A stretch of 17,991 nucleotides of DNA. Origin: Desulfobacula sp. (GTDB lineage Bacteria; Desulfobacterota; Desulfobacteria; Desulfobacterales; Desulfobacteraceae). The stretch lies in the NCBI GenBank assembly GCA_029940245.1, contig JAOZRF010000006.1, positions 1-17,991 on the forward strand, in the 5' to 3' direction. Shown here piece after piece: positions 1-7,591 of this stretch. The notes under the pieces are model-generated. The model searched no databases. It saw only the letters and a list, made by a program, of their open reading frames with translations, and had not been told where the DNA came from. A program made the position numbers and the translations under genes. How positions within the stretch are numbered: the stretch's first letter is position 1; every line of letters begins with the position of its first letter.

Positions 1-572
1 CTGAAATAAAAAACCTGCTTGATATTATGGTAAAAGCAGCAAATCTTATTCATAGAAATAATAAAAAGGTTAATTTTATTATTTCTAAAGCAGAGTCTAT
101 AAAAAGAGAAACCTTGGAAGCTTGTTTGCAAATAGATAAAAAAAAATATTTATTCCAGATCAAAGCAGGACCGGTTAAGGATATTTTTTTAAAATCAGAT
201 CTTGTCATTGCTGCTTCCGGAACCGTCACACTTGAAGCTGCCCTGTGTTATGTTCCAACCATTATCATATACAAAATGTCCCCGGTCAGTTATCGGATGG
301 CAAAACTGCTTGTAAAAGTTAAGTATGCAGGACTTGCAAATTTAATTGTAAATGCTGAAGTGATGCCTGAACTATTGCAAAATGATGCAACACCGGAAAA
401 GATTAGTGAAAAAGCATTATTTATGCTGGACAATCTATTTTATTTCCAAAATCAATTGCAAATGGTCAGAAAATTTATTGGGAAAAAAGGGGCATCAAAA
501 AGGGCTGCCAATATTGCAGTCTATATGTTAAAAAATTCAAAATGTTCATTTGAATTTGACAAGAAGCCTTAA
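1..572 (+). CDS. lpxB: Lipid-A-disaccharide synthase, C-terminal part (5' end outside the window)
   Basis: LpxB joins UDP-2,3-diacylglucosamine to lipid X, giving the lipid A disaccharide at the inner face of the cytoplasmic membrane. The frame is open from the window's first full codon at position 3, where residues read EIKNLLDIMVKAAN. This matches the stretch after the family's GSR-x-SE motif, so the ATG at 27 is internal rather than the start. The diagnostic segment is ASGTVTLEAAL followed by PTIIIYKMSPVSY (about 205-310), the nucleotide-sugar binding region of this GT-B glycosyltransferase. About 190 residues, roughly the C-terminal half of a normal 380-residue protein, are visible. It ends in TAA, 73 bp before the CNNM gene on the same strand. 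Its presence implies an outer membrane with lipopolysaccharide. The identification is firm; only the missing N-terminus cannot be judged. Confidence 0.9.
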   Translation, partial: EIKNLLDIMVKAANLIHRNNKKVNFIISKAESIKRETLEACLQIDKKKYLFQIKAGPVKDIFLKSDLVIAASGTVTLEAALCYVPTIIIYKMSPVSYRMAKLLVKVKYAGLANLIVNAEVMPELLQNDATPEKISEKALFMLDNLFYFQNQLQMVRKFIGKKGASKRAANIAVYMLKNSKCSFEFDKKP

Positions 573-645
573 ATATTATTAGACTGAGTTCATAAAAATA
601 CAAATTAAATTTATATTAATAAATTAAGGATTATATTCTGTTTTG

Positions 646-1887
646 ATGATTTTTGAATTGTTATTACTTGTTATAGGCCTTTTATTATCCGGGTTTTTTT
701 CTGCTTCTGAAACGGCTCTTTTTTCGATCAGTAAAGTCAGAGCGCTTCATATTGCCAAAGATGGTTCCAAAACCGGATTACTGATTTTGAGAATGAAAAA
801 AGATTCCCATAAGCTTTTAACCACCATACTTATTGGAAATAACCTTGTAAATATTGGAGCTTCCGCCATTGCCACATCCGTTGCCATCTCATACTTTCAA
901 TCCAATGCCGTCGGTATTGCAACGGGGATTATGACCATGCTCATTCTCATTTTTGGTGAAATTCTGCCCAAATCTTTTGCCAATCACAACAATATCCTGG
1001 TTGCCAGAATTGTGATTTATCCAATATTCTGGTTTTCAAAATTGTTTTTCCCTTTAATTTGTATATTGAATTTTATACCCAGATTGCATGGTAAAATTAA
1101 TACTTCCCATAGAAATGTAACAGAAGATGAATTGATGACCATGGTGGAAGTGGTGGAAGAAGAAGGAGAAATCAAAGAAGAAGAAAAAGAATATATTTCC
1201 AATATCTTTGAATTTGATGATACCTGCTGTTCTGAAGTTATGACACCCAGAGCAGATATGTTTGTAATCGATGTATCGCAAAACCTTGATATTAAAAATA
1301 TTCTTAAAACAGGATTTTCAAGGATTCCGGTTATTGAAGACAGTATAGATAATATTATTGGGATTTTGCATGTAAAGGATTTGTTTGCAACTTTTCAAAA
1401 AACCTGTGCATCTAAATCTAATACACCTTTGGATGTTAAACAGATCATGAAAAAACCATACTTTATCCCTGAATCCAAAAAACTGGATTCCCTGTTACAT
1501 GAATTTAAACAGAAAAAAAATCATATGGCCATTGTTGTGGATGAGCATGGTGGTATTTCAGGCATTGTAACGCTTGAAGATGTTGTTGAAGAAATCTTTG
1601 GTGAGATTATTGATGAAACAGATACGATGGCGCCTGATATTGTAAAATTAAAAGAAAATACCTGGTTGGTTACCGGTAAAATTGACATTGATGATTTAAA
1701 TAAAGAGATTAAAATCCAGATTCCGGAATCAAATACCTATGATACTTTTTCAGGCTTTTTTCTGGATCAGATCGGTCGTATCCCAAAGCCTGGAGAATCC
1801 ATCACCATCAACAAGTGGGTGGTCACTGTTAAAGATATGGATGGAAACAGGATACAAAGCTTTATCATAACAAAAGAACCATCCTGA
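646..1887 (+). CDS. CNNM (DUF21) transmembrane protein with tandem CBS domains, HlyC/CorC family
   Basis: Integral inner-membrane protein of the family often annotated as hemolysin or CorC/HlyC, whose members are linked to Mg2+/Co2+ transport or homeostasis. The 413-residue protein shows a CNNM domain at about 1-150 (three hydrophobic segments, SGFFSASETALFS at 15-27, GEILPKS at 104-110). An acidic linker follows (about 159-182), then a CBS pair: the first from EVMTPRADMFVIDV (197-210), the second ending in VVDEHGGISGIVTLEDVVEE (297-316). A C-terminal CorC_HlyC domain covers about 330-410. ATG 646 is directly preceded in frame by TTG 643, which could be the real start; the purine-rich TAAGGA at 625-630 is rather far from both. 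aroE starts 8 bp after its stop, so they are probably co-transcribed. The ion and direction of transport cannot be read from the sequence. Confidence 0.88.
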   Translation: MIFELLLLVIGLLLSGFFSASETALFSISKVRALHIAKDGSKTGLLILRMKKDSHKLLTTILIGNNLVNIGASAIATSVAISYFQSNAVGIATGIMTMLILIFGEILPKSFANHNNILVARIVIYPIFWFSKLFFPLICILNFIPRLHGKINTSHRNVTEDELMTMVEVVEEEGEIKEEEKEYISNIFEFDDTCCSEVMTPRADMFVIDVSQNLDIKNILKTGFSRIPVIEDSIDNIIGILHVKDLFATFQKTCASKSNTPLDVKQIMKKPYFIPESKKLDSLLHEFKQKKNHMAIVVDEHGGISGIVTLEDVVEEIFGEIIDETDTMAPDIVKLKENTWLVTGKIDIDDLNKEIKIQIPESNTYDTFSGFFLDQIGRIPKPGESITINKWVVTVKDMDGNRIQSFIITKEPS

Positions 1888-1895
1888 CATCAGAC

Positions 1896-2711
1896 ATGAT
1901 TGATTCAAATACACAGGTTTACTGCATTTTGGGAAACCCGGTCAGGCATTCCAAAAGCCCGACAATTCATAATGCCTGTTTTCAACAGCACAATATTAAT
2001 GCGGTTTACCTGGCTTTTGAAATTGATGAGATTTCAAAAGCTATCACTGCATTAAGAACTTTAAACGTACAGGGCGCTTCGATTACAATACCATTTAAAG
2101 AATCCATAATGGATTATCTTGACTGGATTGATGATGATGCTTTAAAAATAGGCGCTGTAAACACGGTTATTAACAAAGATGGAAAACTTCTTGGATATAA
2201 CACTGATCATAAGGCTGCAATTGTTCCCTTAAAACCCTTTGCCATAAAAAATAAAAAAGTCTGTATCATTGGTGCAGGAGGTGCTGCCCAGGCAATCGCA
2301 TATGGTATACACAAAGAAAAAGGGGATCTTGTTATTATCAACCGAAACAAAGACAGAGGGGAAAAGCTTGCTTTAAAGTATAATGGTGATTTTATTTTAC
2401 AGGATGATTCAGATAAAATAAATATCATTAATGCTGATATTATCATTAATACCACGCCCATTGGAATGAGCCCTGATATTGAGGGGCCGGCATTTCCTTC
2501 AACTCTTTTGAATCCCCGGATGGTTGTTATGGATATTGTTTATACGCCTGTGAAAACAAAACTATTATCCGAAGCCCGAAAAAAAGGCTGTAAAACCATT
2601 GATGGACTGTCCATGTTCCTGCACCAGGCTATGGCTCAATTTGAATTGTGGACAGGCATAACACCGGATATTGAAATCATGAGGCTGTCAATCATAAATA
2701 AAGATGAATAA
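1896..2711 (+). CDS. aroE: Shikimate dehydrogenase (NADP+)
   Basis: Reduces 3-dehydroshikimate to shikimate in the cytoplasm, the fourth step of the shikimate pathway. The 271-residue length is typical. The substrate domain carries GNPVRHSKSPTIHN (13-26) with the Ser-x-Ser shikimate clamp, and SITIPFKE with the catalytic lysine K68. GAVNTV (N89) and GYNTD (D104) also bind substrate. The Rossmann half has the glycine-rich GAGGAAQAI (126-134) and INRNKDRG, whose arginines fit NADP specificity. INTTPIGMSP and GLSMFLHQA complete the family signature. ATG 1896 is 8 bp after the preceding stop with no clear Shine-Dalgarno, suggesting translational coupling. Its TAA directly touches the aroA ATG. 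All recognised active-site residues are present. Confidence 0.96.
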   Translation: MIDSNTQVYCILGNPVRHSKSPTIHNACFQQHNINAVYLAFEIDEISKAITALRTLNVQGASITIPFKESIMDYLDWIDDDALKIGAVNTVINKDGKLLGYNTDHKAAIVPLKPFAIKNKKVCIIGAGGAAQAIAYGIHKEKGDLVIINRNKDRGEKLALKYNGDFILQDDSDKINIINADIIINTTPIGMSPDIEGPAFPSTLLNPRMVVMDIVYTPVKTKLLSEARKKGCKTIDGLSMFLHQAMAQFELWTGITPDIEIMRLSIINKDE

Positions 2712-3974
2712 ATGAAACATATTACTCAAAAAAACATTAAAAATCAGGCTGTTGTGATTCCGGGTTCAAAAAGTATTTCCCATCGTATGATGGTTTGTGC
2801 ATCTTTATCCAATGGGACATCACATATTAAAAATATTCTGCAAAGCAATGACATAAAACACACCCTTGATGCCCTTAAGAATATGGGGGCAGACATTAAC
2901 CAGGTTAAGGAAAGTCATTACAGGGTTAAAGGATTTGGAGGAAAGCCTCACCCCTGTAATAAAGATATTTATCTTGGCAATTCAGGCACCTCCATGCGTC
3001 TTCTTGCCGGCATTGCAGCATTGGGAAATACCGGCTATAGTTTCACAGGTGACAACCGAATGTGTGAACGTCCAATGAAAGAGTTGCTCGATGCATTAAC
3101 CCTGCTGGGTATTCAGGCAAAGTCAAAAAACAAAAAAGGCAGTCCTCCGATTTATATTAAGGGCGGTAACAGGGCAGGGGGGCCAATTAAAATTGATTGT
3201 TCAAAAACCAGTCAATATTTATCATCTCTCTTAATGATGGGGGCTTTGATGAAGAAAGGACTTGATATCAGACTTGACAGCCCGCCTGTGTCCTCCCCCT
3301 ATATAGACTTGACCATTGATATTATGAAAAAATTTGCAATTTCTGCCCATAAAATTAATAGTATGCATTATCAGGTACCAGGACAGCAATCTTATCTTCA
3401 GGGAGATTTCTCTGTTGAACCGGATCTTTCCAATGCAGGTTATTTCTGGGCCATTGGTGCTGTAACAGGCAAAATGATTTTTGTTAAAAATATTAATACA
3501 AATTCTCTTCAAGGGGATTTAAAACAGATTAAAATTTTGGAACAAATGGGGTGTGCCATAAAAATTGAAGATAACCGGATCGGAGTCTGCGGTCCGGCGC
3601 TTAAGGCAGTTGATGTGGATATGTCCGACACCCCGGATGCTGTCCCTGCCATTGCTGTTGTTGCAAGCTTTGCAAAAGGAAAAACCAGGATATACAATAT
3701 TAAACATTTACGCGAAAAAGAGTGTGACAGGATTGATGCGGTTTCTTCACAACTTATAAAAATGGGTATAAGCGTTAAACAAGGAGAGGATTTTATAGAA
3801 ATCACAGGTGGAAATCCAAAAGGAGCAAGAATAGAAACATTTAACGACCACAGAATCGCCATGGCATTTTCTATTCCCGGTCTAATAATTCCCGGCATGG
3901 AAATTGAAAATGAGACCTGTGTTGAAAAATCTTTTCCAAATTACTGGGATATATTTGATGTATTACAGGAATAA
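2712..3974 (+). CDS. aroA: 3-phosphoshikimate 1-carboxyvinyltransferase (EPSP synthase)
   Basis: Transfers the enolpyruvyl group of PEP to shikimate 3-phosphate, the sixth step of the pathway and the target of glyphosate. The 420 residues cover both inside-out barrel domains. Visible motifs are PGSKSISHR (17-25, K20), GNSGTSMRLLAG (89-100, PEP site), GDNRMCERPM (113-122), SKTSQYLSSLL (164-174), DTPDAVPAIA (307-316, catalytic Asp near 308-309), LREKECDR (333-340), NDHRIAMAFS (378-387) and the C-terminal KSFPNYW. The GNSGTS variant differs from the GNAGTAMRP of enterobacterial enzymes; I would not predict glyphosate tolerance from that alone. The ATG follows the aroE stop with no gap and no SD, pointing to coupled translation. 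A 66-bp repeat begins 9 bp after its stop. Confidence 0.96.
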   Translation: MKHITQKNIKNQAVVIPGSKSISHRMMVCASLSNGTSHIKNILQSNDIKHTLDALKNMGADINQVKESHYRVKGFGGKPHPCNKDIYLGNSGTSMRLLAGIAALGNTGYSFTGDNRMCERPMKELLDALTLLGIQAKSKNKKGSPPIYIKGGNRAGGPIKIDCSKTSQYLSSLLMMGALMKKGLDIRLDSPPVSSPYIDLTIDIMKKFAISAHKINSMHYQVPGQQSYLQGDFSVEPDLSNAGYFWAIGAVTGKMIFVKNINTNSLQGDLKQIKILEQMGCAIKIEDNRIGVCGPALKAVDVDMSDTPDAVPAIAVVASFAKGKTRIYNIKHLREKECDRIDAVSSQLIKMGISVKQGEDFIEITGGNPKGARIETFNDHRIAMAFSIPGLIIPGMEIENETCVEKSFPNYWDIFDVLQE

Positions 3975-3983
3975 TTTTATTTA

Positions 3984-4049
3984 CTCAACTTTCGGTCTTA
4001 AGTTCTTGCAGCCTGACCCCACTCAAAGCCGGCAACTCCGAAAGTTGAG
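3984..4049. repeat. Dispersed repeat, copy A: 66-bp element with 12-bp inverted ends
   Basis: The ends CTCAACTTTCGG (3984-3995) and CCGAAAGTTGAG (4038-4049) are a perfect 12-bp inverted repeat around 42 bp. The left 26 bp (3985-4010) recur at 10702-10727 with 24 of 26 matches in the same orientation. The interior GCCTGACCCC (4011-4020) also recurs, inverted, at 10731-10740. Size, terminal symmetry and intergenic position suggest a MITE- or REP-like element. It separates aroA from the shikimate kinase remnant and leaves only 9 bp before the kinase ATG. No transposase is nearby. In RNA it could fold as a long-armed hairpin, but with a 42-nt loop and no U-run it is not a standard terminator. Confidence 0.75.
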
Positions 4050-4058
4050 GAATCAATT

Positions 4059-4583
4059 ATGAAAATATTTCTTATCGGCTACAGATGCACCGGGAAAACC
4101 ACCCTGGGAAAAATTCTTGCTCACCGTCTTAATTTTGATTTCATTGATACAGATCAAATTATTGAACAACAACTTGGATCAACTATTCTGGAAATTATTG
4201 AAACCCGGGGTGGGTAAAAATTTCTAAAAAACGAAAAACACACAATTTTGAATAAAAAAAAAAATAAATATACGATAATGGCCCCGGGTGGCGGAATTTT
4301 TATAGATCCTGATAATCAGCAATTCATGAAAAAAAATGGACTCTGCATCTGGCTTGATGCAGATATAAAGACAATTATGGTCAGATTAAATATAGATAAT
4401 AAAACAAAACAGGTAAGGCCGGCACTTACAAATAAAGATTTATCTGTAGAAACAAGGCAAATGGTAAAAAAAAGAAAGCCTTTATATAAAAATACCGCCC
4501 ATATAAGAATTGATACAAGTTTTCATAATCCCGAAGAAATTATTAATATCATTGACAGGAGATTAAAAAATGTCAGGCTCTAG
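4059..4583 (+). pseudogene. aroK: Shikimate kinase gene interrupted by an in-frame TAA at codon 53
   Basis: Shikimate kinase phosphorylates shikimate with ATP, the step between AroE and AroA. Read through one stop, the frame gives 173 residues plus the stop codon, the normal AroK length. The P-loop GYRCTGKTT (7-15), FIDTDQ (28-33), APGGGI and the lid arginine in QVRPAL are present. The TAA at 4215-4217 falls where the family has G-E-x-x-F-R. There the Glu is Gly52 and the shikimate-binding Arg is Leu56, so the damage is not confined to the stop. Both halves share one frame, so this is a substitution rather than a frameshift. A TTG restart at 4248 would make a fragment without P-loop. The 3' end overlaps aroC by 14 bp. 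A sequencing error is possible, but the neighbouring changes favour decay; another kinase should exist elsewhere. Confidence 0.85.
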
Positions 4584-5625
4584 TTTTGGTAAAGCATTCA
4601 ATATCACGACCTTTGGAGAATCACATGGCAAAGCAATAGGCGTTGTGATTCAGGGGTGTCCTCCGGGTCTTGAGATTGATGAGGATATCATACAAAAAGC
4701 CCTTGATAAAAGAAAGCCGGGAACAGGGGTATCCAGTACAAAACGAAAAGAACCAGACCATCCCATTATCCTGTCCGGTACATTTAACGGACAAACCACT
4801 GGAACGCCCATTATGATTTTGATAGAAAACAAAGACGCAGAATCAAAATCCTATGATCCGATTGCCTCTTTTTTCAGACCAGGCCATGGTGATTTTACCT
4901 ATCAGACCAAATATGGTATCCGAGACTTTCGGGGAGGCGGAAGAGCATCTGCAAGGGAGACAGCAGCAAGGGTGGCAGCAGGTGCAGTGGCTCAACTTAT
5001 ACTTGATCAGTATAATATCAAAATAAATAGTTATACACTTGAACTTGGCAATATCCGGGCCCTTAAGATTGATGATATATCTGAAAAAGAAAAAAACGAT
5101 TTGCAATGTCCTGATTTAGATGCCGCCCATAAAATGGAAAAAAAAATCAAAGAGATTAAAAACAAAGGGGATTCTTTAGGTGGTATTGTTGAAATTATCG
5201 CATTAAATGTACCCCCTGGTTTAGGAGAGCCTGTTTTTGACAAGCTGGATGCTGATATTGCCAAAGCCCTTATGAGTATTGGCGCTGTCAAGGCAGTTGA
5301 AATCGGTGCAGGAATTCGTGCTCCCAAAATGACAGGCTTTGAGAACAATGACCAGATTTTACTGGATGGATTTCAAACAAATCATTCCGGAGGTATTCTG
5401 GCAGGCATTTCAAATGGGGATGACATTATTGCAAGGGTTCATGTCAAACCCATAGCTTCGATCCTTAAACCCCAGCAGACAATCGATGAAAAGGGTAGTT
5501 CAGTTGAAATTTCAACACAAGGCCGCCATGACATCTGCGCCATTCCAAGAATTAATAAGGTCTGTGAGGCCATGCTGGCAATTGTATTCACAGACCATTT
5601 ATTACGTCAGAAAACCCTGGGCTGA
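4570..5625 (+). CDS. aroC: Chorismate synthase
   Basis: Converts EPSP to chorismate by anti-1,4-elimination of phosphate using reduced FMN, the last shikimate-pathway step. The 351-residue length fits the short bacterial form. Motifs are FGESHG (15-20) with a catalytic histidine H19, RKPGTG (48-53), FRPGHGDF (102-109) with the second histidine H106, DFRGGGRASARETA (119-132) for FMN and phosphate binding, and RHDICAIPR near the C-terminus. ATG 4570 is preceded by AGGAG-like GACAGGAGATT at good spacing. It lies inside the 3' end of the broken kinase gene, so truncated kinase translation could weaken coupling even though aroC has its own SD. Its TGA directly abuts the stop codon of the convergent small gene, followed by a run of T residues. 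Confidence 0.96.
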   Translation: MSGSSFGKAFNITTFGESHGKAIGVVIQGCPPGLEIDEDIIQKALDKRKPGTGVSSTKRKEPDHPIILSGTFNGQTTGTPIMILIENKDAESKSYDPIASFFRPGHGDFTYQTKYGIRDFRGGGRASARETAARVAAGAVAQLILDQYNIKINSYTLELGNIRALKIDDISEKEKNDLQCPDLDAAHKMEKKIKEIKNKGDSLGGIVEIIALNVPPGLGEPVFDKLDADIAKALMSIGAVKAVEIGAGIRAPKMTGFENNDQILLDGFQTNHSGGILAGISNGDDIIARVHVKPIASILKPQQTIDEKGSSVEISTQGRHDICAIPRINKVCEAMLAIVFTDHLLRQKTLG

Positions 5626-5940
5626 TTATTTTTTTACAATATCAGATTCAAGTTTATCAGCAATTTCAATTGCTGTGGTTAAAGAATCATTGATCATAAA
5701 TAATTGAATTTTCAATGTTTTTAAAGAAGAAGCACTGGCAGAAATCTTTTCTCTGCCTGAAAACACTTTTGCAAGTTCCCTGGATTTTTTTGCAAGGTCA
5801 GTTAATTTTTCGCTGAAATTTACAATTTCACCTGCCCATTTATCTCTTTCTTCCGTTGAAAGCTCAATATTTGCATTACTCGTTCCATTTATAAGATGGT
5901 CTATTTGATAGTCTTCAGGATTTGCAATTATTTCATACAT
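5626..5940 (-). CDS. Small hypothetical protein, charged and helical
   Basis: I do not recognise this 104-residue protein. ATG 5940 is chosen because AAGGAAAATAAC lies just upstream with good spacing; a TTG at 5961 would add seven residues. It has no signal peptide or membrane segment, and no cysteine, so no metal site is obvious. After about 25 residues the protein is rich in Lys, Glu, Leu, Ser and Ala in patterns suggesting amphipathic helices or a short coiled coil (EERDKWAGEIVNFSEKL, then LAKKSRELAKVF and a C-terminal helix ending in DIVKK). It lies downstream of the TolC-like gene on the same strand, beyond a strong hairpin, so it may have its own promoter or depend on read-through. Its stop codon abuts that of aroC. 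The good SD and near-window-wide codon style support a real gene, but function is unknown. Confidence 0.6.
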   Translation of the reverse strand: MYEIIANPEDYQIDHLINGTSNANIELSTEERDKWAGEIVNFSEKLTDLAKKSRELAKVFSGREKISASASSLKTLKIQLFMINDSLTTAIEIADKLESDIVKK

Positions 5941-5975
5941 GTTATTTTCCTTTTCAAACAAATTTATATTATTTA

Positions 5976-6004
5976 GTGCCTGAACGAAAATCTTGTTCAG
6001 GCAC
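5976..6004 (-). terminator. Strong hairpin after the TolC-like gene
   Basis: GTGCCTGAAC (5976-5985) and GTTCAGGCAC (5995-6004) form a perfect 10-bp stem with a 9-nt loop, starting 4 bp beyond the tolC stop on the - strand. The following - strand bases are AT-rich (TAAATAATATAAATT) but not a clean U-run, so termination may be partial or the hairpin may instead protect the mRNA 3' end. It sits between tolC and the small downstream gene. Confidence 0.5.
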
Positions 6005-6008
6005 GGTT

Positions 6009-7310
6009 TTAAGCCTGATCTAAAAAAAACCGGGTTAAATCCCCTTTGGTGTAAAGTATTTTCAAAATTGAAAGGTGATACGTATATTCAGCATCTGAAA
6101 TTCTCCTTTGAGCTGTTACCAATAACGTATTTGCATCCATCATATTAATGCTGTCAGCCATACCATATTTAAACTGCATTTGAACTGCATTAAAATTCTC
6201 CTGGGCAGATTTCAGCTCATCCTGTAAATTCAATAGCGTACTTTTTGCTGTCTGGTAATCCAGAAAGGAAATTTTTGCATCCAGAACAATCTTTTTTTCC
6301 TGAAGTATTAATGCATTTTCTGCTTTTCTTTGATTCGCAATGGCCTGACTGATCTGGGCCCTTCGCAAACCACCATCATACAAGGTAAAGACAAGCTCGC
6401 CCTTAAAATATAAGTCTTCAGTATCATATTCCACATCCCTGGGCGTATAATCATAGGTGATATCTGTCTCTTTATATCCTGCTTCAAGAGAAATTGTCGG
6501 CCAAAAATCGCTTTTTTCATACCTTACCGTTTTCCGGGCAATCTCAAGATTCTTTTTTGCTTCTTTTATTTCTGTCCTGGTTTTTAAGGCACAAGTTTGA
6601 ATTTCTTCCAGGCTTAAGTCATACTTTTTAATATCCTCAATATTTGCCTTTTTAAGATTATAGTCCTCCTCAATCTCGACAAGGTTACGTAAAACTGCCT
6701 TGGTCTGCAATATAGCATTTTCTGCTTTTAGCTGTTCTGTTAAAGATTTGGACAGTTCTGCCTCAGCCCTGTATAAATCTGTTTTAGTTACCGTGCCGAC
6801 GTTTAATTTTTCCTTAACTGCATCCCTGTGAGTGGTAAGCCTTTTTACATCTGATTGGGCAATTTCAAGATATCTTTGTGCACTCAAAATATTATAATAG
6901 GCCTGGGATACATTTAATAAATACTGGGAACGAATGCTTTCAAGGGAAAATTCTTTGCCTTCAATACCTTTTTTTGTAACATCCAGAGCAATGAGTTCTT
7001 TTCCATTGAGTGTAAATGACTGTGTCAGTTTAACTCCTATGGTCGATGTATCAGGAGATATGATAGCATCATTTTTATAGTTTGTCATGCTGCCGAAAGT
7101 TGTGGCGCGGGGTATTAGCACAGATAATGCCCTGGCCTTCTCTAACTGTGCTATGGTTAAATCATCTTCTGCAATTTTGATTGTCTCACTGTGCTTATTG
7201 GCAAGTTGGGCTAATTGGGCAAGAGAATATGTTGTTTGACAATAGCCTGGAATCTGGCTGAAAATCATGGTGAAAATAATGAAAAATAATTGAATTGGCT
7301 TTTTATTCAT
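6009..7310 (-). CDS. TolC-family outer-membrane efflux protein
   Basis: Predicted outer-membrane channel of type I secretion or multidrug efflux, forming a trimeric beta-barrel with a periplasmic alpha-helical tunnel. The start is ATG 7310 (433 residues) because CGAGG lies upstream at suitable spacing; an in-frame TTG at 7337 would put nine residues before the signal peptide. MNKKPIQLFFIIF begins a typical signal sequence, probably cut near residues 24-26. The rest shows the two-fold outer-membrane-efflux repeat: long helical stretches with SVLIPRATTFGSM and SDFWPTISLEAGYK, the usual strand-entry segments, and paired helices around AEAELSKSLTEQLKAE and ALILQEKKIVLDAKI. The MMDAN segment near the C-terminus matches the second repeat. 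No membrane-fusion or inner-membrane pump gene is adjacent, so the transported substrate cannot be inferred. It is divergent from purC. Confidence 0.88.
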   Translation of the reverse strand: MNKKPIQLFFIIFTMIFSQIPGYCQTTYSLAQLAQLANKHSETIKIAEDDLTIAQLEKARALSVLIPRATTFGSMTNYKNDAIISPDTSTIGVKLTQSFTLNGKELIALDVTKKGIEGKEFSLESIRSQYLLNVSQAYYNILSAQRYLEIAQSDVKRLTTHRDAVKEKLNVGTVTKTDLYRAEAELSKSLTEQLKAENAILQTKAVLRNLVEIEEDYNLKKANIEDIKKYDLSLEEIQTCALKTRTEIKEAKKNLEIARKTVRYEKSDFWPTISLEAGYKETDITYDYTPRDVEYDTEDLYFKGELVFTLYDGGLRRAQISQAIANQRKAENALILQEKKIVLDAKISFLDYQTAKSTLLNLQDELKSAQENFNAVQMQFKYGMADSINMMDANTLLVTAQRRISDAEYTYHLSILKILYTKGDLTRFFLDQA

Positions 7311-7350
7311 CTGGGAACCTCGTTTATTGAAAATCAAAATTTAGTCAACA

Positions 7351-7377
7351 ATATTATCATTTTGTAATCAACGTCAA
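7351..7377 (-). promoter_or_regulatory. Candidate sigma-70 promoter for the TolC-like gene
   Basis: On the - strand, TTGACG (7377-7372) is followed after 15 bp by TAATAT (7356-7351), preceded by TG one base upstream as in extended -10 promoters. This is about 40 bp upstream of the tolC ATG. The spacer is short, which the extended -10 could offset. It is a pattern match only. Confidence 0.4.
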
Positions 7378-7387
7378 GCTTACAATA

Positions 7388-7412
7388 TTTTATAATAAAA
7401 AACATTATAAAA
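7388..7412. repeat. Perfect 9-bp inverted repeat upstream of the tolC promoter
   Basis: TTTTATAAT (7388-7396) and ATTATAAAA (7404-7412) are exact reverse complements with a 7-bp spacer, 10 bp upstream of the proposed tolC -35. It could be an operator for a dimeric regulator, but in DNA this AT-rich such symmetry can arise by chance. Confidence 0.35.
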
Positions 7413-7446
7413 TACTGCTAATTATTGACAAATATTTTCTAAATGA

Positions 7447-7581
7447 TCAATTGAAGATACAAAAAAAGAAATAGGGGCATGTTCTGGAACTATTGTATGG
7501 ATAAACAATGAGGATTCATTTGTTTATTATGTTGATACTCAACATCAAGTCAGGATGCCGATATATTTTCGTCATGGATAA
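7447..7581 (+). pseudogene. Short orphan coding-like fragment, no start codon
   Basis: From the TGA at 7444 to the TAA at 7579 there is an open frame of 44 codons with no ATG, GTG or TTG before its last eight codons. The translation has a protein-like composition, with segments such as GTIVWINNEDSF and YYVDTQHQVRMP, and ends in IYFRHG. It looks like the C-terminal tail of a small beta-rich protein whose upstream part is missing, but I do not recognise the family. It occupies the purC upstream region. It may equally be chance openness in a short AT-rich stretch, hence low confidence. Confidence 0.25.
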
Positions 7582-7591
7582 ATATTCTATT

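Noticed and set aside
3984..4049. The inverted ends of the repeat as an intrinsic terminator for aroA
   Set aside because: The loop would be 42 nt and no U-run follows on either strand.
4059..4217. Frameshift as the cause of the aroK break
   Set aside because: The parts before and after the stop lie in one reading frame and together give the normal family length, so a substitution explains it better.
4248..4583. A separate 111-residue gene starting at TTG 4248
   Set aside because: It is in the same frame as the upstream ATG 4059 frame and encodes the C-terminal two thirds of shikimate kinase without a P-loop, so it is part of the broken aroK rather than its own gene.
7239..7310. Lipoprotein signal in the TolC-like protein (cysteine near the end of the signal sequence)
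   Set aside because: The residues before the cysteine are Pro-Gly-Tyr, which do not fit a lipobox, so ordinary signal peptidase cleavage is more likely.
7425..7430. TTGACA as the -35 of a purC promoter
   Set aside because: No acceptable -10 lies 15-19 bp downstream, and it is over 200 bp from the purC start.
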